Positions 1-6,790 of a stretch of 7,914 nucleotides of DNA are shown one piece after another. The stretch comes from Bacteroidales bacterium (GTDB lineage Bacteria > Bacteroidota > Bacteroidia > Bacteroidales > Paludibacteraceae). Under the pieces are notes generated by a model. The model was not told the origin of the DNA and did not search any database. It worked only from the letters and a program-made list of their open reading frames with translations. The first letter of the stretch is position 1. Each line of letters starts with the position of its first letter. Both the position numbers and the translations under genes were made by a program. The stretch is taken from NCBI GenBank assembly GCA_900768725.1, contig CAAGDU010000039.1:1-7914 (forward strand). Direction: 5' to 3'.

Positions 1-360
1 AAGAAGCCGGAGCCCTCGTATTTCGCCAAGGCAGCCGAACTGATAGAGCAGCGGGGCATTCAACTCTCGCCCACCCTGCTCAATCTGAAGAAACGCATTG
101 CGCAGAAAGAGGAAGAACGGCAGGAGAATCAAGACCTGCGCGGCATGGTCAACTATTTCTCGCTGGCGGACCGCATGTCGGATATGCAGATACAGCAAAA
201 CACCAACCTGATGCTGCAACTCCTGCCGCCCGACATCCTCGCTACCATGCCCCAATACGCCTACTCTACCTTCGACTTCGACTGCGCCGAGGACATCATC
301 AAGCAGGGCAGACTTCTCATGCGCGAAGCGATAGACAGATATGAAATCAATATAAAATAA
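1..360 (+). CDS. C-terminal part of an unidentified protein, weakly patatin-like (5' end outside window)
   Basis: The frame is open from base 1 to a TAA at 358-360, giving 119 visible residues; the start lies upstream. I do not recognise it firmly. The last 60 residues carry a leucine-rich stretch, then a STFDFDCAEDIIKQG segment followed by a short helical tail. This resembles the C-terminus of RssA-type patatin-like phospholipases, where a 'DFdxAdexIxxG' helix ends the domain. The catalytic Ser and Asp motifs would be upstream, so activity cannot be judged. The middle (about residues 28-48) is charged and helix-prone (KKRIAQKEEERQE). No membrane segment is visible. It stops 9 nt before the next gene, so it probably shares its transcript. 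That it is a real coding region is fairly sure; the patatin assignment is only a suggestion. Confidence 0.6.
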   Translation, partial: KKPEPSYFAKAAELIEQRGIQLSPTLLNLKKRIAQKEEERQENQDLRGMVNYFSLADRMSDMQIQQNTNLMLQLLPPDILATMPQYAYSTFDFDCAEDIIKQGRLLMREAIDRYEINIK

Positions 361-369
361 CACAAATAC

Positions 370-1467
370 ATGAAAAGAATAGTCATCATATTATGTAGCA
401 TTATTTGGTGGATAGCCGGTTGTTATTCCCAAGTGGTACAAGAGGATGAGTTGGCATTGGTTTATTACATGCCGCAGACACTAATGGAGATTGACATCAC
501 TTACACCGTTGAGACAGAAGAAGCGGGTACGTACAGTTGCTATGCGGAAAAGTACTTAGGAACGGAGGATGTAATAAGCGTAAATAGTCAGAAAGCAGAG
601 ATAGTGAGCGTGTACGTTCGGTCGCGCAGCAAAGCAGACCTGAGCCGCCCCGTCAAGGTGAGTGCAGACGGAGGAGCGAACATGCAACTGTTGAGTATTG
701 CGGAGAACGGTGTGCTGTACGGCTACAACCTACCGTTAGGTTCGTTGTTGCAGCCATTAGCAGGCGGGGACGCACACGACAGGTCGGTATATTCCACCTG
801 CGTACTCGGTAGGCATTGCAACAACGCGAAAGCCCAGCAGCCCGTGTCGCTGCCGCTGACGGAGGAACAACTGAAAACACAGATACCTGCACTGCGCGCA
901 GAGGCGATAGCGAAGCAGATATATCGTATTCGCGAGGCAAAGATGTACCTGCTGAGCGGTGAGATAGAGAACGCTCCCGGAGACGGGAAAGGGCTGGAAG
1001 TTGCGCTGAAAGAGTTGAGCAAGCAAGAGAAGCAGTTGGTGCAACTGTTCACCGGCAAACGCAGCAAGAAGACGGTGGTGAAGACCATTCAATATCTGCC
1101 TACGAGGAGCGAAGAGAAGCCCCTACTCTACTTCTCGCCGGAGAACGGCGTTACCGCTGAAGAAGACGCATCAGCACTGCCTGTCATGCTGAACTTCATC
1201 GCGCGCAAGCAGGTGCTTGCTCCTGCGGTGCAAACGAAGAAGAACGCGAAGAACACGCCCGCGGCATCGGCTATCTGCTACAACCTGCCCGGGGCGGGTC
1301 TGTACACCATCTCCTACGATGGTTCCATGCTGCTCGAGGGGACGCTGCCCGTGGCGCAGTTCGGCATTACCGTGCCACTGGCAAAGAGCCTGTTCACGGA
1401 GAGCAAACAGCCGGTCATCTATTTCAACACAGAAACGGGCAACATACAATCCATCTGCCATGAGTAA
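370..1467 (+). CDS. DUF4831 family exported protein, putative lipoprotein
   Basis: This 365-residue protein matches my recollection of the Bacteroidota family DUF4831, whose function is unknown. The family-like N-terminal region contains YYMPQTLMEIDITY and YAEKYLGTEDVI. The N-terminus MKRIVIILCSIIWWIAGC is a short basic and hydrophobic signal ending in IAGC, a lipobox-like motif with Cys18. Lipidation is therefore plausible, although the alternative is ordinary signal peptidase cleavage a few residues later. Beyond that the protein is hydrophilic and predicted extracytoplasmic, with a helical, charged middle (about 180-240). The length fits the family. The ATG at 370 lies 9 nt after the upstream stop, and its own stop lies inside the next gene (8-nt overlap), so the pair is probably translationally coupled. 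Membership is a memory-based family call; the cellular role is unknown. Confidence 0.85.
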   Translation: MKRIVIILCSIIWWIAGCYSQVVQEDELALVYYMPQTLMEIDITYTVETEEAGTYSCYAEKYLGTEDVISVNSQKAEIVSVYVRSRSKADLSRPVKVSADGGANMQLLSIAENGVLYGYNLPLGSLLQPLAGGDAHDRSVYSTCVLGRHCNNAKAQQPVSLPLTEEQLKTQIPALRAEAIAKQIYRIREAKMYLLSGEIENAPGDGKGLEVALKELSKQEKQLVQLFTGKRSKKTVVKTIQYLPTRSEEKPLLYFSPENGVTAEEDASALPVMLNFIARKQVLAPAVQTKKNAKNTPAASAICYNLPGAGLYTISYDGSMLLEGTLPVAQFGITVPLAKSLFTESKQPVIYFNTETGNIQSICHE

Positions 1468-2365
1468 GAGAAGATATATCGGGCTGCTGGTATGGCTGCT
1501 ATGCATGCCGACTTTGGGGCAGGAGTTGCGGTGCAACGTGAGTATCAACTCCGACAAGATACAGGGCAGCAACAAGCAGGTGTTCGAGACGCTGAAGAGC
1601 AGTATCGAGGAATACATGAACCAGAATCGCTGGACGAACATGACCTTCTCGGAGAAAGAGAAGATAGAGTGCAGCATGCAGATTATCGTAACGAGCGTGG
1701 AGGAGAACCTGTACACATGCACCATGCAGTTGCAGAGCCGCCGCCCCGTGTATGGCACCTCGTACACGACGCCGCTCATCAACTTCCAAGACCAGCAGTT
1801 TAACTTCACCTATCAGGAGTACGATCGGATAGAGTATCAGCAGAGTACCTTCACCACCAACCTGACAGCGATGCTCGCGTACTACTGCTACCTCATCATC
1901 GGGTACGACATGGACAGTTTCTCGCGGCTCGGGGGCACACCCTATTTCCAAGCCTGCGAAGATATCGTGAACGCATGTCAGTCCGCCAGCATGGAGGGGA
2001 CGGAGCAGACGGGGTGGAAAGCGTTTGAGAGCAACCGCAACCGCTATGCGCTGGTGAACAACCTGATGGACGAGGCATTCCGCAAATACCGCGAGTATTT
2101 CTACACGTACCACCGCCTCGGATTGGACGAGATGCAGGCGAACGTTACCAACGGGCGGGCACGTATCGCCGGCGGGATAAGCGTGCTGCGCGACGCGAAT
2201 CGCGCGCGACCTGCAACCTATGTCATCAACACCTTCCTCGATGCTAAAGCCGATGAACTGGTGAACATCTTTCAACAGGGCACCACTGAAGAGAAAAAGA
2301 ACGTATATGAGATACTGATGGACATCGACCCCACACGGCAAAGCCTGTACGACAAACTTCAATAA
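1460..2365 (+). CDS. porD: DUF4835/PorD-family exported protein (putative type IX secretion-associated)
   Basis: This is a 301-residue protein. The frame is open further upstream, but that part overlaps the preceding gene. The ATG at 1460 is chosen because it immediately begins a signal peptide (MSKRRYIGLLVWLLCMPTLG) followed by the family's typical mature start, QELRCNVSINSDKIQG. Other hallmarks are KQVFETL, the NRWTNMTFSEKEKIECSM block (about residues 57-74) and a C-terminal region ending in ILMDIDPTRQSLYDKL. These match the Bacteroidota family DUF4835, which recent annotation names PorD, a component linked to the type IX secretion system. The protein is likely periplasmic or outer-membrane-facing. 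It overlaps the DUF4831 gene by 8 nt (ATGAGTAA), suggesting co-translation. The family call is strong; the PorD name and secretion role come from recalled annotation, and no other secretion gene is in the window. Confidence 0.88.
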   Translation: MSKRRYIGLLVWLLCMPTLGQELRCNVSINSDKIQGSNKQVFETLKSSIEEYMNQNRWTNMTFSEKEKIECSMQIIVTSVEENLYTCTMQLQSRRPVYGTSYTTPLINFQDQQFNFTYQEYDRIEYQQSTFTTNLTAMLAYYCYLIIGYDMDSFSRLGGTPYFQACEDIVNACQSASMEGTEQTGWKAFESNRNRYALVNNLMDEAFRKYREYFYTYHRLGLDEMQANVTNGRARIAGGISVLRDANRARPATYVINTFLDAKADELVNIFQQGTTEEKKNVYEILMDIDPTRQSLYDKLQ

Positions 2366-2423
2366 ACAATTAATAAGGTACTCTAAATCCCGATAAGTTA
2401 AGATACACAAAGACGATCAAGAT

Positions 2424-2431
2424 TACTTTTG
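2424..2431 (+). promoter_or_regulatory. Weak candidate -7 element (TACTTTTG)
   Basis: TACTTTTG fits the Bacteroidota -7 consensus TAnnTTTG. No TTTG or TTG sits 19-21 nt upstream, and transcription from here would leave a leader of roughly 275 nt before the amylase gene, running through the palindromic repeats. It is the only consensus -7 match I found in this intergenic region, so it is recorded as a possibility only. Confidence 0.25.
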
Positions 2432-2506
2432 TTTCAATAAAAATTTCCAAAAATTGCACAAATATGTTGAATATATATGTTGCCCACGCATTATACAAGA
2501 TTGAGT

Positions 2507-2632
2507 TATGTCGCCACGTTGGGGCTTGAGGAAAGGAGATAGACCTCTTTCTCGTAGGGGCGAGTCCTTACGCTGGTTTATATCGCCCTTTAGGGGCTTG
2601 CCATTTGTTTCACCCCGTTGAGGCTTGCCATA
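2507..2632. repeat. Cluster of degenerate GC-rich palindromic units
   Basis: Three same-direction copies of a unit of about 25 bp can be aligned, starting near 2507, 2579 and 2607. All share a pattern like TCGCC-C-(GTT/TTT)-GGGGCTTG; for example TATCGCCCTTTAGGGGCTTG at 2579-2598 and CACCCCGTTGAGGCTTG at 2611-2627. The core is self-complementary (GCCC..GGGC), so each copy can form a short hairpin. A fourth, more diverged unit near 2551-2567 (CTCGTAGGGGCGAG) seems to lie in the opposite orientation. Similar scattered palindromic intergenic repeats occur in Bacteroidales genomes as I recall them. The function is unknown; a transcript-stabilising or mobile REP-like role is possible. Confidence 0.6.
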
Positions 2633-2655
2633 ATTTACGATAAACAGATAAAACA

Positions 2656-2703
2656 TTCATAAATGCATAAACGAATAAACAAATAAACAAATAAACAAAT
2701 AAA
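2656..2703. repeat. 8-bp tandem repeat, consensus CAAATAAA, six units
   Basis: Six consecutive octamers occur: TTCATAAA, TGCATAAA, CGAATAAA, then three perfect CAAATAAA copies (2680-2703). Two further related units (CGATAAA at 2638-2644, CAGATAAA at 2645-2652) precede them with a 3-nt offset. The array becomes more perfect towards the amylase start at 2712, as expected for an array growing at one end. It would form an unstructured, A-rich leader or upstream spacer. Copy-number slippage could change the spacing to the gene. Confidence 0.8.
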
Positions 2704-2711
2704 TCTACTGT

Positions 2712-4562
2712 ATGAAAAACAAATTCTTACTGATTATCAGTCTTTTAGCCATGAGTATGGTAATGAATGCAAAACCGGCTATCCAGCGTGTGGAACCGCT
2801 GTGCTGGTGGACAGAGATGAACACGCCGCTCACCCTGCTGTTCCAAGGGGAGGACTTGGCGGACGCACAAGTAACGGTGCAGGAAGTGGTCGGCAACAAA
2901 GTGATGCGCGGACAATGCTTAGGGCTCGTCCCCACGGCGCAACACAACGCCGAGAGTCCCAACTATCTCTTTGTGGACATGGATGTGAAGCAAGCGGGCA
3001 CCTACCGTATCACCCTCACCAAGAACAAGAAGAAAGCCACATGGACGTACACCATCAACACCCGTCGTGAAGGCAGTCGCATGCGCCAATCGTTCACCTC
3101 GGCAGACGTGGTGTACCTCATCATGTCCGACCGTTTCGTGGACGGCGATGAGACCAACAACAACCTCCCGCAGATGGCAGAGAAAACCGACAAGAGCAAT
3201 ATCCACGGGCGCTTCGGCGGCGACATAGCGGGTATCATCAGCCAGTTTGACCATATCAGTAAACTGGGTGCTACCGCCATCTGGCCTACCCCACTCTTGG
3301 AAGACAACGAGGCATCATGGAGCTACCACGGCTACGCATGCTCCGACTACTATCATATCGACCCGCGCTACGGCTCCAATGAGTTGTACCGCGACATGGT
3401 GGAGCAGGCACACCAAAAGGGAATCAAAGTGCTGATGGATATGGTACCCAACCACTGCGGCAGCACCCACTGGTGGATGAAAGACCTGCCCTACCACGAT
3501 TGGATTAACCAATTCGATGAGTTCACCAACACCAGCAATGTATTCTCTGCCAACTACGACATCAATGCCTCGGAATACGACCGTCAGTTGAGCAACCGCG
3601 GTTGGTTCGACAAGCCCATGCCCGACATGAATATGGAGAATCCCGACCTGCTCAAGTATTTCCAGCAATGGGCTATCTGGTGGATAGAGTACGCCAACTT
3701 GGACGGTCTGCGCGTGGATACGTATCCGTATATTGAACCCGTACCGGGAAGCCTATGGCTGAAAGCCATCCGCGAGGAGTACCCGAACATCAACATCGTA
3801 GGCGAGTGCTGGACTCGTCCGGCGAGCGCCGTAGCCTACTGGCAATCAGGTGTGAAGAACTACAACGGTTTCGACAGCAACCTGCCCACCGTGATGGACT
3901 TCCCCGTGGAGGAGAGTATTCGTCAGGCTTTAGAGAACGATGGCAAGGAGTGGGGTGCAGGCTTGACACGCGTGTATGATGCCGTGGCGCAAGATTATCT
4001 CTATGCCGATGTAAATAAACTGTTTATGTTCCTCGGCAACCACGATATGGACCGCTTTGCCGACATCGTGAAGGACAACGATCTGCGCCGTGTGAAGTTG
4101 GGTTATGTGCTACTTGCCACCATGCGCGGTATTCCGCAGGTGTTCGCCGGCGATGAGTATGCCATGCGCTCTGCCGACCGCTCTATCGGGCATTCTGCGC
4201 TACGCATGCCGTTGCCATTAGGCAAAGACGTAACGCCGGAGCAACAAGAGATGTTTGATTTCCAAAGCCGACTCTTCCAATGGCGCAAGGATGAGCCTGT
4301 CATCCACACGGGTCGCACCATGCACTTCCTCGGACGCGACAACACATACGCATTCTTCCGCTACAACGAGAGCGAGGCGGTGTTCGTCTTTGTCAACGCC
4401 AGCGAGGAAGAGAGAACTGTTCCCACCGCGCACTATGCCGAGATCTTAGGCAAGTATAACGCCCATGGCAGAAACATCCTCAGCGGCGAAGAGATAGACC
4501 TCTCCTGCAAGGACATCAAACTTGCCCCCCTATCCGCCCTCGTAGTGAAATTGGAGAAATAA
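2712..4562 (+). CDS. SusA-like periplasmic GH13 alpha-amylase / neopullulanase
   Basis: This 616-residue glycoside hydrolase of family 13 cleaves alpha-1,4 links of maltooligosaccharides, pullulan or cyclodextrins by the retaining mechanism. It begins with a signal peptide (MKNKFLLIISLLAMSMVMNA, probable cleavage after residue 20), so it is periplasmic or surface-bound. Residues about 24-115 form an N-terminal Ig-like domain of the neopullulanase type (RVEPLCWWTEM, then PNYLFVDMDV). The barrel holds region I DMVPNH (243-248), region II DGLRVD with nucleophile D336, region III IVGE with acid/base E365, and region IV NHD (443-445). A beta C-terminal domain follows from about 535. Architecture and length closely resemble Bacteroides SusA (about 617 aa). 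No SusC, SusD or SusR homologue is adjacent, so it is a stand-alone gene here. The start is preceded by an A/T repeat ladder with no evident Shine-Dalgarno. Substrate preference is inferred. Confidence 0.95.
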   Translation: MKNKFLLIISLLAMSMVMNAKPAIQRVEPLCWWTEMNTPLTLLFQGEDLADAQVTVQEVVGNKVMRGQCLGLVPTAQHNAESPNYLFVDMDVKQAGTYRITLTKNKKKATWTYTINTRREGSRMRQSFTSADVVYLIMSDRFVDGDETNNNLPQMAEKTDKSNIHGRFGGDIAGIISQFDHISKLGATAIWPTPLLEDNEASWSYHGYACSDYYHIDPRYGSNELYRDMVEQAHQKGIKVLMDMVPNHCGSTHWWMKDLPYHDWINQFDEFTNTSNVFSANYDINASEYDRQLSNRGWFDKPMPDMNMENPDLLKYFQQWAIWWIEYANLDGLRVDTYPYIEPVPGSLWLKAIREEYPNINIVGECWTRPASAVAYWQSGVKNYNGFDSNLPTVMDFPVEESIRQALENDGKEWGAGLTRVYDAVAQDYLYADVNKLFMFLGNHDMDRFADIVKDNDLRRVKLGYVLLATMRGIPQVFAGDEYAMRSADRSIGHSALRMPLPLGKDVTPEQQEMFDFQSRLFQWRKDEPVIHTGRTMHFLGRDNTYAFFRYNESEAVFVFVNASEEERTVPTAHYAEILGKYNAHGRNILSGEEIDLSCKDIKLAPLSALVVKLEK

Positions 4563-4607
4563 CTTTCGGCAGCGGAATATTGACCGCACTACAATCCTAA
4601 ATCAAGC

Positions 4608-4641
4608 TACAGACAGCCCGAAAGGCTGTCTGTATTTGTTT
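4608..4641 (+). terminator. Intrinsic terminator after the amylase gene
   Basis: A perfect 11-bp stem pairs TACAGACAGCC (4608-4618) with GGCTGTCTGTA (4624-4634) across a 5-nt CGAAA loop. A T-rich tail (TTTGTTT) follows. It lies 45 nt after the amylase stop and upstream of the next promoter, so it separates the amylase from the propionate operon. Confidence 0.88.
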
Positions 4642-4696
4642 GGAATAGCCCTTTTTCCATAGGGGATACGTCCCAAGAAATAAAATTGGCAAAATG

Positions 4697-4728
4697 CTTG
4701 CGTATCTCAAAAAAACTTCGTAACTTTG
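4697..4728 (+). promoter_or_regulatory. Bacteroidota-type promoter for the mce-mmd operon
   Basis: TAACTTTG at 4721-4728 matches the -7 consensus TAnnTTTG. A CTTG ending at 4700 supplies the -33 TTG with a 20-nt spacer. Transcription should begin about 5-10 nt after 4728, leaving an A-rich leader of about 50 nt before the ATG at 4783. This position also excludes the upstream in-frame TTG at 4726, which overlaps the -7 box. Confidence 0.8.
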
Positions 4729-4782
4729 CAGCGAATTTTGGAAAAAAAGATAATAAACAATAATAACAAAACTTTACGTACT

Positions 4783-5196
4783 ATGAAACCGACTCATATT
4801 GAGCATCTGGGTATTGCAGTAACAAGTTTGGAGGAGGCTATGCCTTTCTTCGAGTTCTTAACCGGTGAGAAATGCTACGCCATCGAGGAAGTAGCCGACC
4901 AAAAAGTGAAGACCGCTTTCTTCAAAGTAGGTCAGACGAAGATTGAACTTCTGGAGCCTACCTGCCCCGAATCGACCATCGCCAAGTTTATTGAGAAAAA
5001 TGGTGGTCGCGGCGGCGTACACCACGTAGCTTTCAATGTAGAGAGCGTGGAAGAGGCGCTGAAAGAAGCAGAAGCAGCCGGCATCCAACTCATCGACAAG
5101 GCTCCCCGCAAAGGTGCAGAGAACCTGATGATTGCCTTCCTCCACCCCAAGAGCACCAAAGGCGTACTGACCGAACTCTGCCAGCAGCCGAAATAA
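4783..5196 (+). CDS. mce: Methylmalonyl-CoA epimerase
   Basis: This 137-residue protein of the vicinal-oxygen-chelate (glyoxalase-like) fold interconverts (R)- and (S)-methylmalonyl-CoA in the cytoplasm, linking the B12-dependent mutase to the decarboxylase encoded next. Two beta-alpha-beta-beta-beta modules are recognisable: HIEHLGIAVTSLEEA at the N-terminus and GGVHHVAFNVESVEEAL from about residue 77. Candidate metal ligands by family position are H8, E55 (KIELLEPT), H80 or H81, and E131 (GVLTELCQ). Length is typical (about 135-150). The ATG at 4783 is preferred over an in-frame TTG at 4726 because the latter sits in the promoter and would add an Asn/Lys-rich tail absent from the family. 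It is followed after 37 nt by mmdA, forming the first gene of the operon. Confidence 0.95.
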   Translation: MKPTHIEHLGIAVTSLEEAMPFFEFLTGEKCYAIEEVADQKVKTAFFKVGQTKIELLEPTCPESTIAKFIEKNGGRGGVHHVAFNVESVEEALKEAEAAGIQLIDKAPRKGAENLMIAFLHPKSTKGVLTELCQQPK

Positions 5197-5226
5197 TTGT
5201 CAAATTGTAAATTGTCAAATTGTCAA
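5196..5226. repeat. Tandem ATTGTCAA repeat between mce and mmdA
   Basis: Four units run ATTGTCAA, ATTGTAA, ATTGTCAA, ATTGTCAA, starting at the last base of the mce stop codon and ending 7 nt before the mmdA ATG at 5234. They make up most of the 37-nt spacer. No Shine-Dalgarno is visible, so this AT-rich unstructured spacer is the probable ribosome landing area. Confidence 0.8.
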
Positions 5227-5233
5227 ATAGAAA

Positions 5234-6790
5234 ATGGACCAAACTAAATTGCAGAAACTGATTGACAACCGCGTGAAGGCAGCAGCCGGCGGCGGGGAAG
5301 CAGCAGTAGAGAAACACCACGCCAAGGGCAGCTACACCGCCCGCGAGCGTATCAACATGCTCCTTGACGAGGGGTCGTTTGAGGAAGTGAACATGTTCCT
5401 TACCCATCGTTGCCACGACTTCGGGATGGAGAAGAAAGTATTCTTGGGCGACGGCGTTGCCGTTGGTTCGGGTACTATCGACGGCCGTCTCGTTTTTGTT
5501 TTCGCACAAGATGCCACCGTCATCGGCGGTTCTTTGAGCGAGACCATGGCTCAGAAGATTTGCAACGTGATGGACCAAGCCGTTAAACTAGGTGCTCCTA
5601 TCATCGGTTTGAACGACTCGGGCGGCGCGCGTATTCAGGAAGGCGCCTGCGCATTGGCAGGTTATGCCGAGATTTTCGAGCGTAACATTCTCGCCAGCGG
5701 CGTTGTCCCCCAGATCAGCGTTATCTTCGGTCCCTGCGCCGGTGGTGCCGTTTATAGCCCCGCGCTGACCGACTTCATCATGATGACCGAGCAGAACTCC
5801 TACATGTTCATCACGGGTCCGAAGGTGGTTAAATCCGTTACCGGTGAGGACGTTACCGTAGAGCAACTGGGTGGTGCGAAGGTGCATGCAACCAAGTCGG
5901 GTGTTACCCACTTCGTAGCCGCTACCGAGGAAGAGGCACTGGCAGAAGTGCGCCGTCTCATCTCGTTCATCCCGCAGAATAACATGGAGGAAGCACCGCT
6001 GATGAAGTGCACCGACGACCCCATGCGCGTGGAGGAGAGCCTGAATGAGGTAGTTCCCGCAGACCCCAACAAGCCTTACGACATGAAGGATATCATCTAC
6101 ACCATCGTGGACAACGGCGACTTCATGGAGGTGCAGAAAGACTATGCGAAGAACATCATCTGCGGTTTCGCCCGCTTCAACGGTCGCTCAACGGGTATCA
6201 TCGCCAACCAGCCTAACTGGATTGCCGGTGTGCTCGACTGCGATGCCAGCCGCAAGGCCGCTCGCTTCGTGCGTTTCTGCGATGCCTTCAACATCCAGAT
6301 TCTCACCCTCGTGGACGTTCCGGGCTTCCTTTGCGGTACAGGTCAAGAGTACGCAGGTATCATCGACCACGGAGCAAAACTGATGTTCGCCTTCGGTGAG
6401 GCTACGGTGCCCAAGGTTACCGTTACCATCCGCAAGTCGTACGGCGGTAGCCATATCGTGATGAGTTGCAAGCAGTTGCGCGGCGATGTATGCTACGCAT
6501 GGCCTAACGCGGAGATTGCCGTGATGGGTGCCAGCGGTGCAGTAGGCGTGCTCCAAGCCAAAGCGATCAAAGCCATCGAAGACCCCGAAGAAAAGAAGAA
6601 ATTTATTGCGGAGAAAGAGGAGGAATACAAGGAACTCTTTGCCAGCCCCTATCAGGCAGCCAACCGCGGATATATCGATGACATCATTGAGCCGCGCAAC
6701 ACGCGCAAGCGCATCATCCGTGCCTTCGAGAACCTGCAGACCAAGCGCCTGACCAACCCGCTGAAGAAGCACTCGAACATTCCTCTGTAA
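5234..6790 (+). CDS. mmdA: Methylmalonyl-CoA decarboxylase alpha subunit (carboxyltransferase)
   Basis: This 518-residue carboxyltransferase of the PccB/MmdA family moves the carboxyl group of (S)-methylmalonyl-CoA to biotin on the carrier, releasing propionyl-CoA. The N-terminal crotonase-like half holds KGSYTARERINMLLDEGSFEE (about 31-51), the acyl-CoA pocket NDSGGARIQEG (127-137) and GPCAGGAVYSPALTD (166-180). The C-terminal half holds the biotin side: NQPNWIAGVLDCDASRKAARFVRFCD, DVPGF (361-365), GTGQEY, and RKSYGGSHIVMSCKQLRG (400-417). The C-terminus, TNPLKKHSNIPL, matches Bacteroidales MmdA. PccB proteins of propionyl-CoA carboxylase are close relatives, but the adjacent OadG-type and biotin-carrier genes and the absence of a biotin carboxylase favour the decarboxylase. 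One oddity is Cys367 where most relatives have Pro in VPGFLPGT. It probably acts at the inner face of the membrane. Confidence 0.95.
   Translation: MDQTKLQKLIDNRVKAAAGGGEAAVEKHHAKGSYTARERINMLLDEGSFEEVNMFLTHRCHDFGMEKKVFLGDGVAVGSGTIDGRLVFVFAQDATVIGGSLSETMAQKICNVMDQAVKLGAPIIGLNDSGGARIQEGACALAGYAEIFERNILASGVVPQISVIFGPCAGGAVYSPALTDFIMMTEQNSYMFITGPKVVKSVTGEDVTVEQLGGAKVHATKSGVTHFVAATEEEALAEVRRLISFIPQNNMEEAPLMKCTDDPMRVEESLNEVVPADPNKPYDMKDIIYTIVDNGDFMEVQKDYAKNIICGFARFNGRSTGIIANQPNWIAGVLDCDASRKAARFVRFCDAFNIQILTLVDVPGFLCGTGQEYAGIIDHGAKLMFAFGEATVPKVTVTIRKSYGGSHIVMSCKQLRGDVCYAWPNAEIAVMGASGAVGVLQAKAIKAIEDPEEKKKFIAEKEEEYKELFASPYQAANRGYIDDIIEPRNTRKRIIRAFENLQTKRLTNPLKKHSNIPL

Larger units (their letters stand above)
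2366..2711. other. 346-bp intergenic region without a gene
   Basis: No convincing gene lies here. An open minus-strand frame at 2423-2656 encodes only the repetitive, Arg/Lys/Pro-rich readout of the palindromic repeats and has no family resemblance. The region divides into an AT-rich part after the PorD-family gene (2366-2505), a GC-rich block of degenerate palindromic units (2507-2632), and a tandem A/T repeat ladder (about 2638-2703) that ends 8 nt before the amylase start. No strong intrinsic terminator was seen after 2365, so read-through from the upstream cluster cannot be excluded. Confidence 0.7.

Noticed and set aside
1217..1459. Upstream extension of the PorD-family frame
   Set aside because: The extension is Arg/Pro-rich out-of-frame readout of the DUF4831 gene, and the signal peptide begins exactly at the ATG at 1460.
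1171..1809. Minus-strand frame of 212 codons bridging two genes
   Set aside because: It is antisense to the junction of two well-supported + strand genes, and nothing in it resembles a family.
1499..2410. 303-codon open frame on the minus strand
   Set aside because: It lies entirely antisense to the PorD-family gene, which has a signal peptide and family motifs. The antisense product is Val/His/Leu-rich with no recognisable domain, as expected from a mirrored GC-rich gene.
2423..2656. 77-codon minus-strand frame in the intergenic region
   Set aside because: Its product (KPQRGE, KPLKGD, KPQRGD) is just the translated palindromic repeat units; it has no domain.
2507..2703. Possible CRISPR array
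   Set aside because: The repeats are degenerate, unevenly spaced or directly abutting, lack unique spacers of constant size, and no cas gene is near.
4660..4676. Short GGGA-TACG-TCCC inverted repeat upstream of the promoter
   Set aside because: A 4-bp stem is too short to distinguish from chance and has no match to an operator that I know.
4726..4782. Upstream TTG start for the epimerase
   Set aside because: It overlaps the -7 promoter element and would not be transcribed; the added 19 residues are absent from the family.
4729..4782. Riboswitch, for example cobalamin-type, before the epimerase
   Set aside because: The leader after the promoter is only about 50 nt and A-rich without stems, too short and unstructured for a known riboswitch.
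6188..6772. 194-codon minus-strand frame
   Set aside because: It is antisense to mmdA's conserved biotin-side half, so it is a shadow of that gene's codon bias.
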